NCBI GenBank assembly: GCA_961205875.1
Contig: OY540810.1
Span: 14,756,001 to 14,820,000 of the forward strand
DNA: 64,000 bases
DNA from: Sialis fuliginosa
Taxonomy: Eukaryota > Arthropoda > Insecta > Megaloptera > Sialidae
Direction of reading: 5' to 3'
In this document: in pieces, positions 1-13,590 of the stretch
Layout of the letters: every line of letters starts with the position of its first letter
Numbering within the stretch: the stretch's first letter is position 1
The notes under the pieces: generated by a model
Database searches by the model: none
Seen by the model: only the letters and a program-made list of their open reading frames with translations
Told to the model about the DNA's origin: nothing
Position numbers and translations under genes: made by a program

Positions 1-388
1 GTTGAAATTGAAATAGGTTATTTCGCGTAATATGTTAATTTATGTAAATATGTTTATGGCAAGCGAAATCAGTTTGAAATTAGGTTTTAATTTTCCACAT
101 CGTGTGGGTGCGTTATTGTTATCACAAATAAATAAAACATTCCTTGTAGCGTAAGAAAATGTATTTGTATTTTCTCTCTTCAACTTGTGAGATGATATTT
201 TGAAGTACTTATATTACGAGGATATTTCTATATGAAAAGAACAGGGAATAATGAAATGTATTTTTTTTAAATATATAACATAATAGAGATCATATGTAAT
301 AAAATCTTCCAATGTTAACTTTAATTGTACAAAATTGATAATAGGGTAGTGAATGTAACAAGGAAGGGTAGTAATGGCAAAAACTTAC

Positions 389-406
389 CTTCTTCAGTTG
401 GCAATT
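389..406 (-). CDS. SERCA: SERCA calcium ATPase, 18-nt coding microexon (exon 2)
   Basis: On the minus strand an AG acceptor (ttctgaaac on the plus strand) and a GTAAG donor enclose exactly 18 nt. Joined to the G that ends the exon at 3466-3583, it reads E-L-P-T-E-E plus the first base of a Gly codon. This continues the SERCA N-terminus (KYGPN/ELPTEEG), so both junctions are phase 1. From memory, vertebrate ATP2A genes also have an 18-nt exon 2 here, so the microexon looks anciently conserved. The next exon should encode the segment leading to the first membrane helix; it is not in bases 1-388 and must lie off the left edge. Confidence 0.9.
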
Positions 407-3400
407 CTGAAACAAGAAATGGATACATTAGATACAAAATTTATAAATATAAATTATATAATTTTTTTTAATCTGTCCTGACTTGAACCAAAAAACTACT
501 GAACCGATTTTGATGAATTCCTTTACTAACCTACATATGTTTGGTATATTCTAATAAATATATATATTACATATTACTAAATAAAATTATATTTTCTGGT
601 AATTTTTTTAAATAACATGTTTTTTTTTTACTTTCTGTACATTCTACCAGAAATTAATCAAGCAACAAAAAAAATCGTGAATATAACTAATTATTTTCAG
701 ATGAAGTTCATTTAAAATCATTGTATGTTACTCGTATAGAGATAAGAAATACTCACTTTGCAAAAACTAAATATTAAATAATATAGATAAGATACACATT
801 ACGATCATAAACTAGCTTTAGTTTTATTTTTATTATATTAGAATAATAAACACTGAAAACTGAAAATAGAACAGGTGGATTTCATCAGCGAAAAGTGATA
901 TAATTTAAACTGTACCTACAATCTCATGTACACCATCGTAGAAACAAAACCATTGTAATCATAATTTTTTGCAATGATATTTTAATGCCCTCCGTATTAT
1001 AAAGATATTGAATAACAGGGTATCAAACTTATATAATACTCTTGTTTTCTTATCAGTAAAAACAAGAAAAAACGCAACCTTTCCACCTGCTGAACATACT
1101 TCTAATTAAAACGAGCTGTTTTAGTAGTAGAGCAAACGAAAAACACATTATTTTATTGTTATTGACTATATCTGTCAAACGTGGCGTTGTCTCATCTTGT
1201 CAATCTCATCATCTCTAATTTGTTGTCAATGTTGAAAGTTCAAAACCAAAGTATTAAAAAAATAAGAGAAAATGTTTGTTTTTATAGTATCATTCAAAAT
1301 AAAATGCAATTTATTTAATTTCTTTCATTTCAATTTTTTTAAAGTTATTTCTGAAATTGGGTATGAGATGCAAAAATTACAATTTAAACAACTTTTCTTA
1401 ATAATGTTTTTTCTCATTAGTAATTTTTCTAAGTTTGCTTATAAAACACCTTGTAGAAGACCAACTAATTTTTGGTAAACGTTAGTTTTAGATACCTACA
1501 TCGATCCCCAAATGTCATTCCGAAATTCGATTTTTTGTTTGTTCATAATTCTACCTCTTGTTACATCTATCCTGGGACACACTGTATATTAAAATGTAAT
1601 AAACTGTGAAAACCGAGTGTTTTCTATTTGAAAATGAAAGTCTGTTTTCACACAAGGACTTTGTGCAAGCAGCAGCAACATTTATTTTATCGATCGTTTC
1701 AAAAGTGATTTCTCAAGGTTGTAGTCTAATGCTAATGCATTCATTACATTGCCCGAAAACACTCACTCGCTAATCGCTCTTAACAATACCAGAATGGACA
1801 TTCTTTCTCTGGAACAAATTTATCTGACATCTCCTGGGTTTCCAGGTGAATTTTAAGAAGTTATTTTCTAATTTTACCACATAGTTGAAGAAAAACGATT
1901 TTTTTAATTCTTAAGCGTATAAAAAATACATGCCCTTTAGATTCAATTGAATTACTAATTCCCATTGTTTTTCAAAACTTTTCCCGGTTTTCCAGAAAAT
2001 GTCCAACCTGTACCTATATCATTTTTGAAATATACAGTGAAACCTCGTTACTACGTTTGTCTCACTAGTACGTGTTTTCCCCTCAGTCCCTGCAAAACGT
2101 ACTTACGTACGTACTTTTTACAATTAAATATGTCTTATTTTTATTTAACTTTTTGTGTGGTTACTTTTGATCATAAGTATTTATTATATACAATAATTTA
2201 GTCCAGTAGTATCCAGTACAATAAGTAAATTCTTTAATCTTGCGAAATTTTGTTGTACAGATAGAAACGCGATTCTCTAGCATATATACTAGGGTGTCAA
2301 AAAATCGATATTTTTCCCCGCTGTCAATATGACCCAAAGTAAATCTCCCTACAAGAATTACCCTGTAGTTCAATTTATTTTAAGAGGTGCCACAGGGAGG
2401 GGGGGGTCTTGTTTCTCATTTAAATAACATGGAAAACTATTCTTTAGTACTCTGGTATTACTGATTCATGATAACGTCATTTTGTAGAGAATAAAATTAT
2501 GTTCTAATAATGTTAGTTATTGGCTTAGTAATTCCTTTTACGACAGTTCAGTAGCAGGATAATATATTGCTATTTAATTGATATTTATAGAAAACTGACG
2601 TTAAAATGTTGATATTTGTAAAAAAATAAATATTTAAAACGCTTATAAGTTTTAACTCATTGCCGTCATTGCATTCACATCTATATCTCTATGAACTATT
2701 TTAATAGAGAATTAAATTTCCTACAAAATTAATATCTAACTTATTTTTATAGAAACAATAGTTTAGCCGTGAGATGTACAATTTAAGAGCCTGTAACATT
2801 TGATACGCTGAATTGAGAGACATGACTTTTGTAGAGAATTTTATCTTCTACAAAATTATGTCCTTAAAAATTTTTCATCAGTTTTACCAACTTTAGTACT
2901 AAATAATCATTTTCTCATGTTATTTAAATGGGAAATGGGACCACCTTGCGGCACCTCTTAAAATTAAAAAACAGGAGAGGATTTATTTTCGGTAAAAAAA
3001 CTAACGTGTTTCGTAACGAGAGCAAAATGTGTGATACTTCATGATATCGAATCACGGCACGAGTGTATTATATGCATGTCTCTATATATTTTTCTGGTCT
3101 TAGTTCCCACCACGTATGGCCGGCAGATGGCACGAGTTTGTGTTTATTTAATACTAAAACAAGTAGTTAATTCAATCCCACACAAATAACCCAAGGCTAA
3201 TTACAAATATACATGGTGTGCTTTAAAAAGATTTAAATTCCAAGTATCTCCCTCTCTCCAATTATATTGAATGAAAAAAAATCTGGTTAAAATATAAAAA
3301 TAAAAACAATTTGCCCATTTCTATTTACTGCTCAGTCATTTTTTGCGATAGCGTGATGACATACAATCTAAAACCTACCCTACAAATTTTTTATTAGTTG

Positions 3401-3465
3401 AAAATCGGTTCAGTTGTTTTTGAGAGAGATATTAATTAAGAAGGGATCTATTTTAATGAACTTAC
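407..3465 (-). other. SERCA intron between coding exon 1 and the microexon
   Basis: This 3.06-kb AT-rich intron starts with GTAAG and ends with AG on the minus strand. I see no further exon in it. It contains one foldback repeat (2377-2964, listed separately). The small open frames here are AT-rich, lack codon structure and look like chance. Confidence 0.75.
2377..2964. mobile_element. Foldback/MITE with TTTTAAGAGGTGCC ends
   Basis: The left end TTTTAAGAGGTGCC is matched in reverse complement by GGCACCTCTTAAAA at 2951-2964. The similarity continues inward (CTCATTTAAATAACATG on the left, CATGTTATTTAAATG on the right). Internal hairpin-like motifs (TAGAGAAT...TCTACAAAATTA) recur. There is no open reading frame, so it is non-autonomous. 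It lies in the SERCA intron. The superfamily is not clear because no unambiguous target duplication is visible. Confidence 0.7.
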
Positions 3466-3583
3466 CGTTAGGTCCGTATTTTTCCTGATTTCGTTTAACC
3501 TGGTCGAGAGACAGGCCTCGCTCGGGGTCGCAACCGAAGTAGCCTATCACCTCGTCCACAGTTTTAGCGTGGGCGTCCTCCAT
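3466..3583 (-). CDS. SERCA: SERCA (sarco/endoplasmic reticulum Ca2+-ATPase), first coding exon
   Basis: The exon encodes 39 residues plus one base. It starts MEDAHAKTVDEV and ends NQEKYGPN, then splices at G|GTAAG. This is the cytosolic N-terminus of the P-type calcium pump of the ER and sarcoplasmic reticulum. It matches, from memory, the insect MED.H.KTV...GCDPERGL.LDQ...KYGPN pattern, including the invariant DPERGL and KYGPN. The 118-nt length equals the coding part of vertebrate SERCA exon 1 as I recall it. The ATG has a good context (CAGCCATGG). Upstream, an acceptor (TTGTTTTAG) ends at 3619, so the exon extends to 3618 with 35 nt of 5' UTR. The pump's catalytic and membrane parts are off the left edge. 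The exon is GC-richer than its surroundings, as expected for constrained coding sequence. Confidence 0.95.
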
Positions 3584-6100
3584 GGCTGCAGCCTGTTATG
3601 TGCAACCGCTCTTCACTTCTAAAACAATAACAAACATACAATTAGGGAAAAATGCACAATATTTAAATAAGGGAATATCCATAAAACACGTAACGCTTTT
3701 AGGGGGGAGGGGGTACAGTTCTATTATCTACATGGCGTTATATGGGGGATGAGGATCATATACAAATGTTACATAACATTCATAAAAATAAAAACAAAAC
3801 ATTGTTGAACGATTCTATCTCAGTCAGCGAACAAATTTACAAACAAAAAGTACATCAAATAAATAATTTAATAATGTATAAATAATAATAGTATTTATAG
3901 AAATAAAGAGATTGCTCAATCATAATACAAAAAAAAGTATATTACCTATTTTTATATTCACAATAATGTATCGAAGAAAATTACTGACTATATTACTTTA
4001 AAACTAATACCAACATTATCATTTCACCCCTGTTTTTATTTATAATTTTATACCGAAATATTTCACTATAGATGACAGTTATATAATTGAATTAATTAAT
4101 AATTAAATAAATGTTATTTTTTAGGTACTTTGGTGCTTTTAGGACGGACGAGTTCAGGACTATGTACAAATTCATAAATTAAATTTCAAGGTCACTATCT
4201 GATATAGCACGGCCGTCATCCAGTTCTGGGCCATTACATAATGTTGGCCATACGTATATTGTATAATAAATACACTACTATATTTTCAAAATTTAAATAT
4301 ATTACTTTTTACTATTTTTTAAATGATTTTTTTTTCAATGTGTAATTGAATGGCCTTTTTTATTATTCACATTCCAGCAATATAAATACAGAAATCCCTA
4401 CATTTACGCAATTAATAATACCATGAAACGAGAAAATTTAATAGGTCTCTGACAAAAAAAAAACAGTTTTTGAATAACTACCATAAAAATACAGCATCTT
4501 ATTGTTAATGTTTATTAAAAATCAATCAAATTTTTAATCACAGAAATTCACTCATAAAATATACATATATGTTTACTATAAATTGACACAAATAAGTTAC
4601 GGAATAAATATTACGTCATGAAGAGTCAAAGTTCGGTGCAAATATTCTTATACGTGTGCGTGGTGACAACCGGTGTCTAGTAGATTAGTGAACAAATAAA
4701 ACTTTTTCAACCACTTAAAAGTGAATCCGCGTGAATGGAGGGATTACTATATAGGTACAGTCGAGTCTCTTTTTATGCGTATCTTTTTTATGCGGTGCGA
4801 TATTTTCTCATAGAGATAATATGACATAGAGAAAGCTCGACTAGTTTTTTTATCAACTATTAAAAATAAATTTATTAAATTTCTACCACACAAAAATTTT
4901 GTAAATATTTAGTATAAACATAATATAGTATACAAATTCTGGAAAGCTGTCAAATCAAGGAATTTAAATATGTTAACGTTTTGTTATAATTCATAATATA
5001 CCTGTCCTAATTCATAAATCTTCGAACAGTGATATTTTTAAATGTAATCATGTTTGTAATATGAATAGCTTAATTAAATTAATAATATTTAGTCATTGCC
5101 TATACACTAGTAATATGAGCAGAATATGAATATGGCGAAAAGTAAAAAAAAATTTTAATTAAATTTTTTTTTCGAAAATGATTACCGTAGCAGTTATAAT
5201 CGACTATTGATAAATTGAAAGGTATTATGGAGTATACATACGTAAATACATATTTATTATGAATAACACACATACTTTACATAACCTCTATAAGAAAAAA
5301 AACAATCTATATGAACTAGTTAATAAAATAGATAAATGATAATAATATACTATAAATATATGGCTTGGTGTATTATTGAATGTTCAATTAAATATTTTGA
5401 AAATTAATTAATTTAGAATAAATTATCATCGGGATAAGGAATCTGTGGTATTTTTATGATGCGAATTTTAGCAAGATTGTTATTTAAGCATGAAATAAAT
5501 ATTAATAACGGTAATTAGGTGCCTACTCCATAGAGAAATTTTCACTTTGAAAATTTATTACTAAGAGAAGTCTGTTATTTAGACTTTAAATATAATTTTC
5601 CGAATAAATAACAGATATTCCTAATGAAAAAAGTAAGTGTCATTGTCAGAAAAGCCGTAATTTCAATAAAAATATCAAATGTTTGCCTTTTATTGCGTAA
5701 AGTGACATTTCAAGTAAATATCATATAGAACATTATACGTGCCCCAATTTCCGTGAATTCGTGTTTACGTCATTCCTTTACGTCAACTTTATGAGTTTTT
5801 TTATGTCTTTAAGGTGCATCTTTTTTCATTTTAATAATTAATATACAAATTGCATAAGAATTCATATATTGATGACTAATTTTTGCAGTCAGTGTTAATT
5901 TTGAAATACTTAAATATTACTTATACGCTTATGAATAAAACGTAATTTCTGGGAACATAATCAAAATAATAAATTCGTAATTTAAATTTGTAAAATTTTT
6001 AGTATACAAAAATGTTATTATACGTCTTTGCCGCATCTTTGAAATATCTGACAGTACTATGCAATATGGTGACTAAATTTAAGATTATTTTAGATTACTT

Positions 6101-6240
6101 ATAGGCCAATTGTGTTACAATAAGTTGAAGTATCACTGCTCTAAATTCCATAGCTAATCCATAGATACTAGTACAGATACCCCATTTGAGACTGCTTGCA
6201 AGCTAGCAAATTTTACGAGCTCCTTTATAATACCGGACAT
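6101..6240. mobile_element. Truncated copy of the 332-bp PIF/Harbinger-like MITE
   Basis: The segment from about TGTGTTACAATAAGTTGAAG to the terminal CTTTATAATACCGGACA matches the right half of the elements at 22140-22471 and 41207-41538. The left half and left terminal repeat are missing. It directly abuts a fragment of another family that begins GAGCCCGTTCACACGG at 6245. Confidence 0.75.
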
Positions 6241-6244
6241 AAAG

Positions 6245-6310
6245 AGCCCGTTCACACGGCGCTGTAACGGCTTTTTCCCGTGCGCCTAGCAGTGGCAATT
6301 CATTTCATAT
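6245..6310. mobile_element. Solo end of the GAGCCCGTTCACAC MITE family
   Basis: The sequence GAGCCCGTTCACACGGCGCT...CGTAACGGCTTTTTCCCGTGCGCCTAGCAGTGGCAAT is nearly identical to the terminal arms of the element at 45169-46040. No matching opposite arm is seen nearby, so this is a single terminal fragment. Confidence 0.75.
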
Positions 6311-6411
6311 GATAAGTGTTCACACAATTGATTAACCTTTGCCTGAATTTTTTTCTATAAGCAGCATACTTTTTGAAATAAAAATTCGTAACGTTTTATT
6401 TAAAAATAAAA

Positions 6412-6950
6412 TGGCCAAGTGCATGTTGGGCACGCATATGATAGGGTTCCGTAGTCATTCTCATTACGATTTATAAAAGGGTTATTCCAAAATTTTGCAT
6501 ACTGTTTTTACTACAATTTTCTTTGAAAGTACTAATTAAAACCTAATTTTCAGTGAAAAGCTACATTTTGGAATTTTTTCAGATTTTTTGCATCGATAAT
6601 TAAAAATTAGATGGAGGGACGACTTGATGACCACTTTTAAAAACAAATATATCGTGACTGAAGGGTTAAAATCAAAAGATCATAAAACATTTTTTGTTAT
6701 ATTTTAGGAGACATATTTTAAGACAATAGATCAAAGAGATAAGTATAAAAAAAATGTTGAATATACTTTTGAGTTTATGGGAAGTCAACAAAATATTTTT
6801 TTTTCAAAAATCACATCATTTCTGTTTTTGGTTCATTAATCTACGTCCGTGTACCAAATTGTATCTGTATAAAATTTATTTAGACGGACGGACAGAGAGC
6901 GAAACTATAAGGGTTCCTAATTTTCTACTGAACCTTAAAAAAAACGGTAT
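6412..6950 (+). mobile_element. Dispersed GGGTTCCGTAG repeat, copy 1
   Basis: It runs from AATGGCCAAGTGCATGTTGGGCACGC...GGGTTCCGTAGTCATTCTCA to GACGGACGGACAGAGAGCGAAACTATAAGGGTTCC. A longer, inverted relative is at 37838-39061 with the same landmarks in reverse order. The family resembles the widespread insect repeats ending in GGACGGACAGA...ATAGGGTTCCGTA. I see no coding capacity and cannot assign a class. Confidence 0.65.
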
Positions 6951-7910
6951 ATTGCATACAAATACACACTTAAAATTTTGATTAGCAAGAAATATTATTC
7001 GATATGTATAATGAGGAAGGTGAAATTTGATATTTGATGATGAAATGTATGACTGTTCTGCAATGTGCGTTGTCCCAGTAAACATAACAAAGTAGAAATA
7101 TTTGTCATACATATATTTATGCATATTCGACTATTTTTATTTTTATATTTACTCCCCAAAGCAATTTCAATAAGTTATCGTGACGTGTCGACATAAAAGA
7201 ACACAATACATAACATTAAATAGTAAGTTAAATATCACTACATACCTCCCTTTGAAAAAGATACACTCTACTGTATATTTCTAAATGCAAATAAATAAAT
7301 AACAATATTTTCACATGTGTTCATATCTAATTTCAATTTCCGGCGGATATATTTGATATCAAATAATTATTATTACGTTTTTTTTTAATTATATGCACTC
7401 AATTACTATAAATATTTTAACGTAAATATTTACACCTATTTGCGATTCGGCCCGCTAAGATGCTTCCGTCTGATCGAATTTAAAAATATGTATTAAAATA
7501 CATGTCATTTTCTAATATTATTTAATTCCCCGAATATCCCATTTATCTTCTTTAGTTCATTCATTTTATTCAATGTTATAAATTACTACTTAATTTTTAA
7601 ACATTATCACATAATTTATCTATTTATTCAACAAATTAAATAAATAATAGTTGCGTATGTAGTTGAATATAAATCAATATTTGGTTTTACAATTAATCAT
7701 CATGACCTTATTATTATTATTATTTTTTTATTTTTTTGTAGACTTTTTTATAGAGAAAAATTGAAAACGGTTGTTTTACCGAACAAAGAATAGAGTATTA
7801 ATTTTACATAATAATATTTTCTACAACGTTTAATAAAAACAGTTTCAAAATTAGTAATTAGAAAAATTCAAAAATTAACAACAGTATACAAGAACACGGG
7901 TAATGTAGAG

Positions 7911-8551
7911 CAGTGGTGTCAAACATGCGGCCCGCGACCCGAAGCTTGTTTATTGTAAATTTTGTTGTAGTCTTTTATAATAATAAAGAAAATATATATA
8001 AATATAATATAAAGTTTTTGCTGATAAAAAAATTTCTGTGGTTATTTTTGTGTGTGTGTGGGGAGGGGAGGGGGGGGGGCTACGACCCGGAGAATCTTAT
8101 GCTGTGTTTAGACCGAAAAAACAAAACAGCAACATCGTGTCTTTTTGACATAATTACAATAAACCCTATGCATTTTTAAATACGATGTGTTGCTTTTAAA
8201 CCTTTTGGGCCGCATAGCATAAACTCCCCGCCACCCCCGACTTAAAAAACTATTAAATTTAATTATTAGGTATACATTTCAGTGTTCCTGGTTTTTTAAA
8301 GTCTGTTTTATTTTTGTTTATTTTTTAAGTTTTCAAAGTTAAATCTGCCAACTAATTAGGATCTTCCAAATAAGGTACCTTTAGTTTTTCTGTTTGATTC
8401 TAAAAACATTTTTATTTTTTAAATCGTAGAATCATTTTAGCGTTGTGTTATGTGTTATATTCATTATTTTATTATTATAAGATATTTTTTTTTAATTATC
8501 CGATGAGGGCCGCACCAAAGATACTCGCGGGCCGCGGGTTGGACAAGCTTG
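7911..8551. mobile_element. Decayed hAT-type non-autonomous element
   Basis: The left end CAGTGGTGTCAAAC, followed by GCGGCCCGCG, and the right end GCGGGCCGCGGGTTGGACAAGCTTG are the classic GC-rich terminal signature of hAT (Charlie/Tip100-like) elements. The interior is AT-rich and non-coding and includes a G-rich run at 8061-8079. The flanking 8-mers (ATGTAGAG and ATCTAAAC) match at only 5 of 8 positions, consistent with age. Confidence 0.6.
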
Positions 8552-9698
8552 ATCTAAACTCTAGACCGTTCACAGACAGACACACAAACGTCATTAACCC
8601 ACCACACACTAGCAGATTGATATGACGGATGAACCACCGTAACGGAAGGGGAGGGGAGAGGAGGAGTTTATAAGGTGATCGGTGAATTGGGGAGAAGCTT
8701 TACACCTTCAATAATTCCGCGGATTATCCGTCATATAGGTCATATCTATCGACGTGATTCAGATACCCCCAAACGCGTAATTCCTTTGAAATCTTGAATT
8801 GGAAATTTCGTGATTACATACTTCGCTTTATTACATACAGTATATTTTTCATGTATGTATACAAAATCTAAAGTTATGTTATTTCTATTATCTTTGTATT
8901 AAAAAACATTCTTTCCGTTTGTTATTTGAAATAAATTTTAATTATATTACAGATTATTACAAATTTACATTGCTTCATACATTTTTCGTAGATGTTTTAA
9001 AAAATATATATTATTTTATTTTATTTTTATTATCGATAATTAATAATTTAAGTTTTTAAATATTGTTTAGTATTTAAGATTCTAAAATATGATACTTACA
9101 AAATAATAAAGTAAGTAAATTAAATATGTAGAATGTAAATTAAAATATTAAATGTACGTACCTACTGTTAAAATTACACTTAATTCATTTTTTGTATTAT
9201 TTTTTCACATGTGGTCATAATGTATGACGTATACTGTGACTAGGGTATGATATAATTACATTCGTTAACAGTAATGTTTTAATTTAATGTTTTAATTCAA
9301 GTGAAAACAAACTACCTATACAAACTAGACAGATGATAGAATTATTACACGAATTAGAATTTAGAGAGCTAGTAAAAATAAATAAAACGTACGTAAATAA
9401 TGTACTAGGTGAAAAGGTATTTACTAATGCATATATATTAATAGAAGCAGATACCTGAATATATATTCAAAGAAAACAAATAGGTAAATAATATTATAGT
9501 TAGAGTCAATGCCCCTAGGGCAGTGCCAACGCAGGCAGGCACCGAATGGTGCACATAACCTACAAATTTACGCAACGTTCTATAAATGCAACTATGACGT
9601 TATTTGTAATGAAAATAGTTTACAAATCAACATAAAAAATATGTCGCGTTTCGTTTAAATACACAAAAAATTTAATTAGTACAAGGAAAAAGTCTTAC

Positions 9699-9900
9699 CT
9701 AAAATTATATTCCGAGTTTTTGTCGCAAACATGCACACACTAAATTATTTAAAAATTAAATAAACGGCTACGATTACACTATGTACACAGTATTCACAAT
9801 TTTCACTAAAACTAAAACGAAAATAGGGTGGAACGTCGTAATTTAAATGCATTCGAGTTTAACATGAACTTCATTTTTCACTCGAATGCTGACTGGTGAC
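9699..9900 (-). promoter_or_regulatory. Likely SERCA promoter-proximal region and non-coding first exon
   Basis: On the minus strand the sequence runs from a GC-richer patch (9900-9960) into an AT-rich leader and ends at a consensus donor, TTTTAG|GTAAGACT, at 9699/9698. No coding frame crosses the donor in a way that fits SERCA. The next acceptor downstream is the one before the SERCA start codon. The transcription start cannot be fixed from sequence, so the right boundary is a guess. It could instead be a first exon of another transcript. Confidence 0.4.
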
Positions 9901-11716
9901 AAATCCTTTGGGCTACTTCTACTATTTTCCGGTGCGACTGTGGCGGCGCTCGCTGGTAGCAGAACAAGCTGAACAGTTGACTTTGCGAATATTTGAATAT
10001 TTATATGTAATAAACGCACTGTCATTTATTATGTAGGTATTCGAATGGTGTCGTGGATTGCACTATGACCGCTCGTTAGTATCATACCATTGCATAATGA
10101 CAGCTGACGCATTTGTCAAGTTTAAAAAATACAACCGAATAGTACTTCATAATAAACAACATGTGGATAACGCTGATTGGTTGCCATGGAACCTGCTAAT
10201 AAGAACTTTACACGCGGGAAAATTTGATTTGTTAGTGTTCGTTGGTGAATAATATATTATTATTATGTCAATAATGGAAGCAATAAATTCATTAGAAAAA
10301 AACATACTGTTATTTTTTAATAGAAGATGTTATACATTCAAATGCAAAGTACGTTTATAAAAACTACTTTGATAATTGATTTGCATATTTAATAGTAAAA
10401 TAGAAAACTCAAAACTTACATTTAATTTTCAAGGGGAGGACGCACAGATGGTAATGAAGAGGCTCGATGCAACTAAACCGATCGGACGATAAAGGTTAGT
10501 TTTCTAACGGAACGAAGTGTCCCGGGATCAGGGCATTTTGCCAATAGATGGTAGCGGACACTTTTAGCATCGGACACCATTGCGACTTTCTTAATTATTT
10601 TGGCAAATAAACGGCCCACTTGACCAATAGAAATGTGTAGTGATTCAAATGCCATCTCTTATAAAGATAGATTATAACACTTAACTACCTCATCAATTAC
10701 TTTTGTCGGTAAATACGTTTACTATACACGAAACTGACTATTACCATAATCAAATGCTAGATGTCGCTCTGTAATCTATTATCTCATTACCTATGTTCAC
10801 TTCCAGCTAGAGAACCTTTCAACCGATTTGTATAAGGTTTTTAAAAACTACGGACCAGTAAAATACATTTTCAGGATCCAGTGTGTTAAGCAATTACATT
10901 AAATATAGCAAAATATGCCATAATATTATTTTATAAATTTGCTAGCTTACAAACACTATTATTTCGGTAAGATTTATTTTGAAATTTAGAACAATGGTAT
11001 TTGAATTTATTAAAATATTACTAACTTAACGTAGTTACGCCACTGTATCAAAAACGGATCAACGGATTCAGGCATGTTTTTTTAATATGGTGTTTCATTT
11101 AAAATAATAAAGTTGAATGTGATCGCGTACTTCTGAACCATCTTTGTAAAAACAATTATTGCAGTTCTATAAATAACAAAAGATATAACTGTTACATAAT
11201 ATTTTTTTCTCATAACTGGTCCAATATTTATTTGTAGTGTATCATTATGAGGGAATGTATGTACACATGGCTTTCTTGCATGTAACATTATTTCTATTAG
11301 ATTTTATACTAATGTTCCCAGCTAAGCTGAGTTTGCTATTGACCAGACTTCAAATTATCGAAGCATAAACTCGCTTTTTTAGTATTTTTTTTTTATGAAT
11401 GCTAATATTTAAATAAAAACTCTCCGCTTGAGTTTGTTCTCCATCTGACGTCTTAGTAAATAACACTATGCTGTAACGTCGACGAGTCGACCTCGATTAG
11501 CATTTACACGGTTTGAATTTTAGTTGTCAACGCGACTATCTTATTTGCTAAAGTTTATCCACAAATTATACTTTGCTTTGGTAAATAAAAATTATTACAA
11601 ATTTTAATTTTAATTTATATGATTCTGAACATAAACTCAAATTTTTCTCCGTTTCAGAAATTATGCACATTCTCTATTTTGATATTAAATAACATATTTT
11701 AATTATTTAAGCATTA

Positions 11717-11805
11717 AAGCCTCGATTACATTCGAATAGTAAGAAGTAGAGTACGCACTCTACCTCCCTACTCTGCTACTTACTATCTTAATGTAATCGA
11801 GGCTT
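11717..11805. mobile_element. Hairpin MITE with AAGCCTCGATTACATT ends
   Basis: AAGCCTCGATTACATT at the left is matched by AATGTAATCGAGGCTT at the right. The arms continue inward imperfectly (AGTAAGAAGTAGAGTACG against CACTCTACCTCC...TACTTACTAT). The whole 89 bp would fold into one hairpin. It has no coding capacity. Confidence 0.7.
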
Positions 11806-13184
11806 AACATAGGAACAATAATAATTTCTTATTTTGACCCCACACATTTTTGTCTATTGTCTTTTTGATGACATAGCGATTCCAAAGTTTTTTTTGCATC
11901 AAATATTAAACAAATTATTTATGAGACTAGATACCTACTTATTTGGTATTAAAATATAATATGTAAAATACACATTTACACAGATTAAAAAACGACCTAG
12001 TACTCTGGAACTATAAATTACATTAACTTTGGAATAGTTTTAAATTATGCGTTATATAATCTAGTTTTACGTATTAAAATTTCATTTCATTCCAACGAAT
12101 CATTCGCTTTTAAGTAAAATACAGTAGCACCTCGCAATAACGGCGCTCTTAAATCTTCGTCTTTTTCTTTGTCAGTTGTAAACTATGTACATACTGTACA
12201 AGCGCGAATTCGGAGGGGGGTAATGGGGGACATGACACCCCCCCCCCCAAATCTCAAAAATTAAAGCAAATTAAATAAAAAATGTTTATTAAATATACTA
12301 AAGAATTTTTTTGTGTCCATTTCACAGATCATAAGCGGGACTTTCAAAAACAGTAGAATGATGGTTAAATGGGAGAAGATTCAATATTTTTTCGAACTGT
12401 TTTAAATATCGTAGTTTTTATTTTTTGTCATGTCCGATTTAAAGCCTAGTTCAGTCTAGGCTAGTATTTTAGTCGAGTGGCGAGTGATTTACTTACTATT
12501 AAATGTTTTAGTAACTTAAAATAGTTCTGATTACAGTACATTAGTAAATGGCGTGCGTCAAGATGAACAACCTAGAAGAAGTGGAGGAAGAAATTAACGA
12601 AAGAAAAGAAAAAAGAATGTGGATAAGAAAATGGATGAATAGGAGAGATGCACTAGGAGTTACAAATGTCCTTCTTAAGGAATTAGAATTAGAAGACCAC
12701 AAATAATACTTTGTAACATTAAGAATGACGGAGAGTTGTTTTAATTTTTGCGACAACTAATGAACTAAACTAAAGATATTGTTCAGATTTGTCTAGTAGC
12801 TTATTTAGTATTTAATGAGAGGTGGTGAAAGTCGCTACTCTACCAAAAAAATATAACAAAATGGATTGACTCGATTAAATGATTTGACTAAATTACTCGA
12901 CTAAATTTGTATTGACCAGGGGGGTTATTTTAGTGTGTAATTTCTATAGTTCCAAAAATGAAAACTGCAGTTGTAAAAGCTAATTTATGTAGTTGAAAAA
13001 TTGCAAGTAGAAAGAAAAATTGTGAAGAACAAAAAAAAGGTCACTTTTATTTGTAAAAGAAAAATATAGTGTAGAGCAAAAAAGCAGATATTTGCAGTTG
13101 AAAAATTTTCTTAAAATAACCTCTGCACTTGACTAAACTATTAACCTAGTCTGAACTCCGCTTAAGCGGTAGTGGTATCTACTT

Positions 13185-13590
13185 TTATTTTTCTAATAGA
13201 AACTTGTATTTTTTAATAGGCTATCGTATTCTACATATATGAAAAACAAGCAGCTTTTGTCTTGAATATTTTTTTATATGATTTCATTTTTTCAAGACGT
13301 TTAACAAAATAATATTTAGATTTTCAAGTTTTTTTTACTCGAAACCACCGACTTTAGAGAAAAATTACAAAAACCAAGATTTAAAAAAAAAATTTGGTAT
13401 TTTAAGCTACAAAACAATTTTTAGATCAAAATTAACATATATTTTTGATCTTTGCAATTTTTCTCTAAAACTCGAAAAATTATTTTGTTAAATATCTCGA
13501 AAATTTGAAGTAAAGCAATAAATCATTTAAGATAAAAGTTGTTTGTTTTTTCTCGTATATTAAGGTACCAAAATAAAATATAGGTTTCTA
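13185..13590. mobile_element. AT-rich foldback repeat
   Basis: The left arm (ATAGAAACTTG..., ATATGAAAAACAAGCAGCTTTTGTCTT, TTTAACAAAATAAT) is imperfectly repeated in reverse complement at 13470-13590. The centre also folds (TTTTAGATCAAAATTAACATATATTTTTGATC and GAGAAAAATTACAAA/TTTGCAATTTTTCTC). It is non-coding. Confidence 0.5.

Larger units (their letters stand above)
3619..9698 (-). other. Putative 5'-UTR intron of SERCA, repeat-bearing
   Basis: If the exon ending at 9699 belongs to SERCA, this 6.1-kb stretch is its first intron. I see no coding exon. It holds pieces of several dispersed repeats (6101-6240, 6245-6310, 6412-6950 and the hAT-like element 7911-8551). The rest is simple AT-rich DNA. 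Confidence 0.45.
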
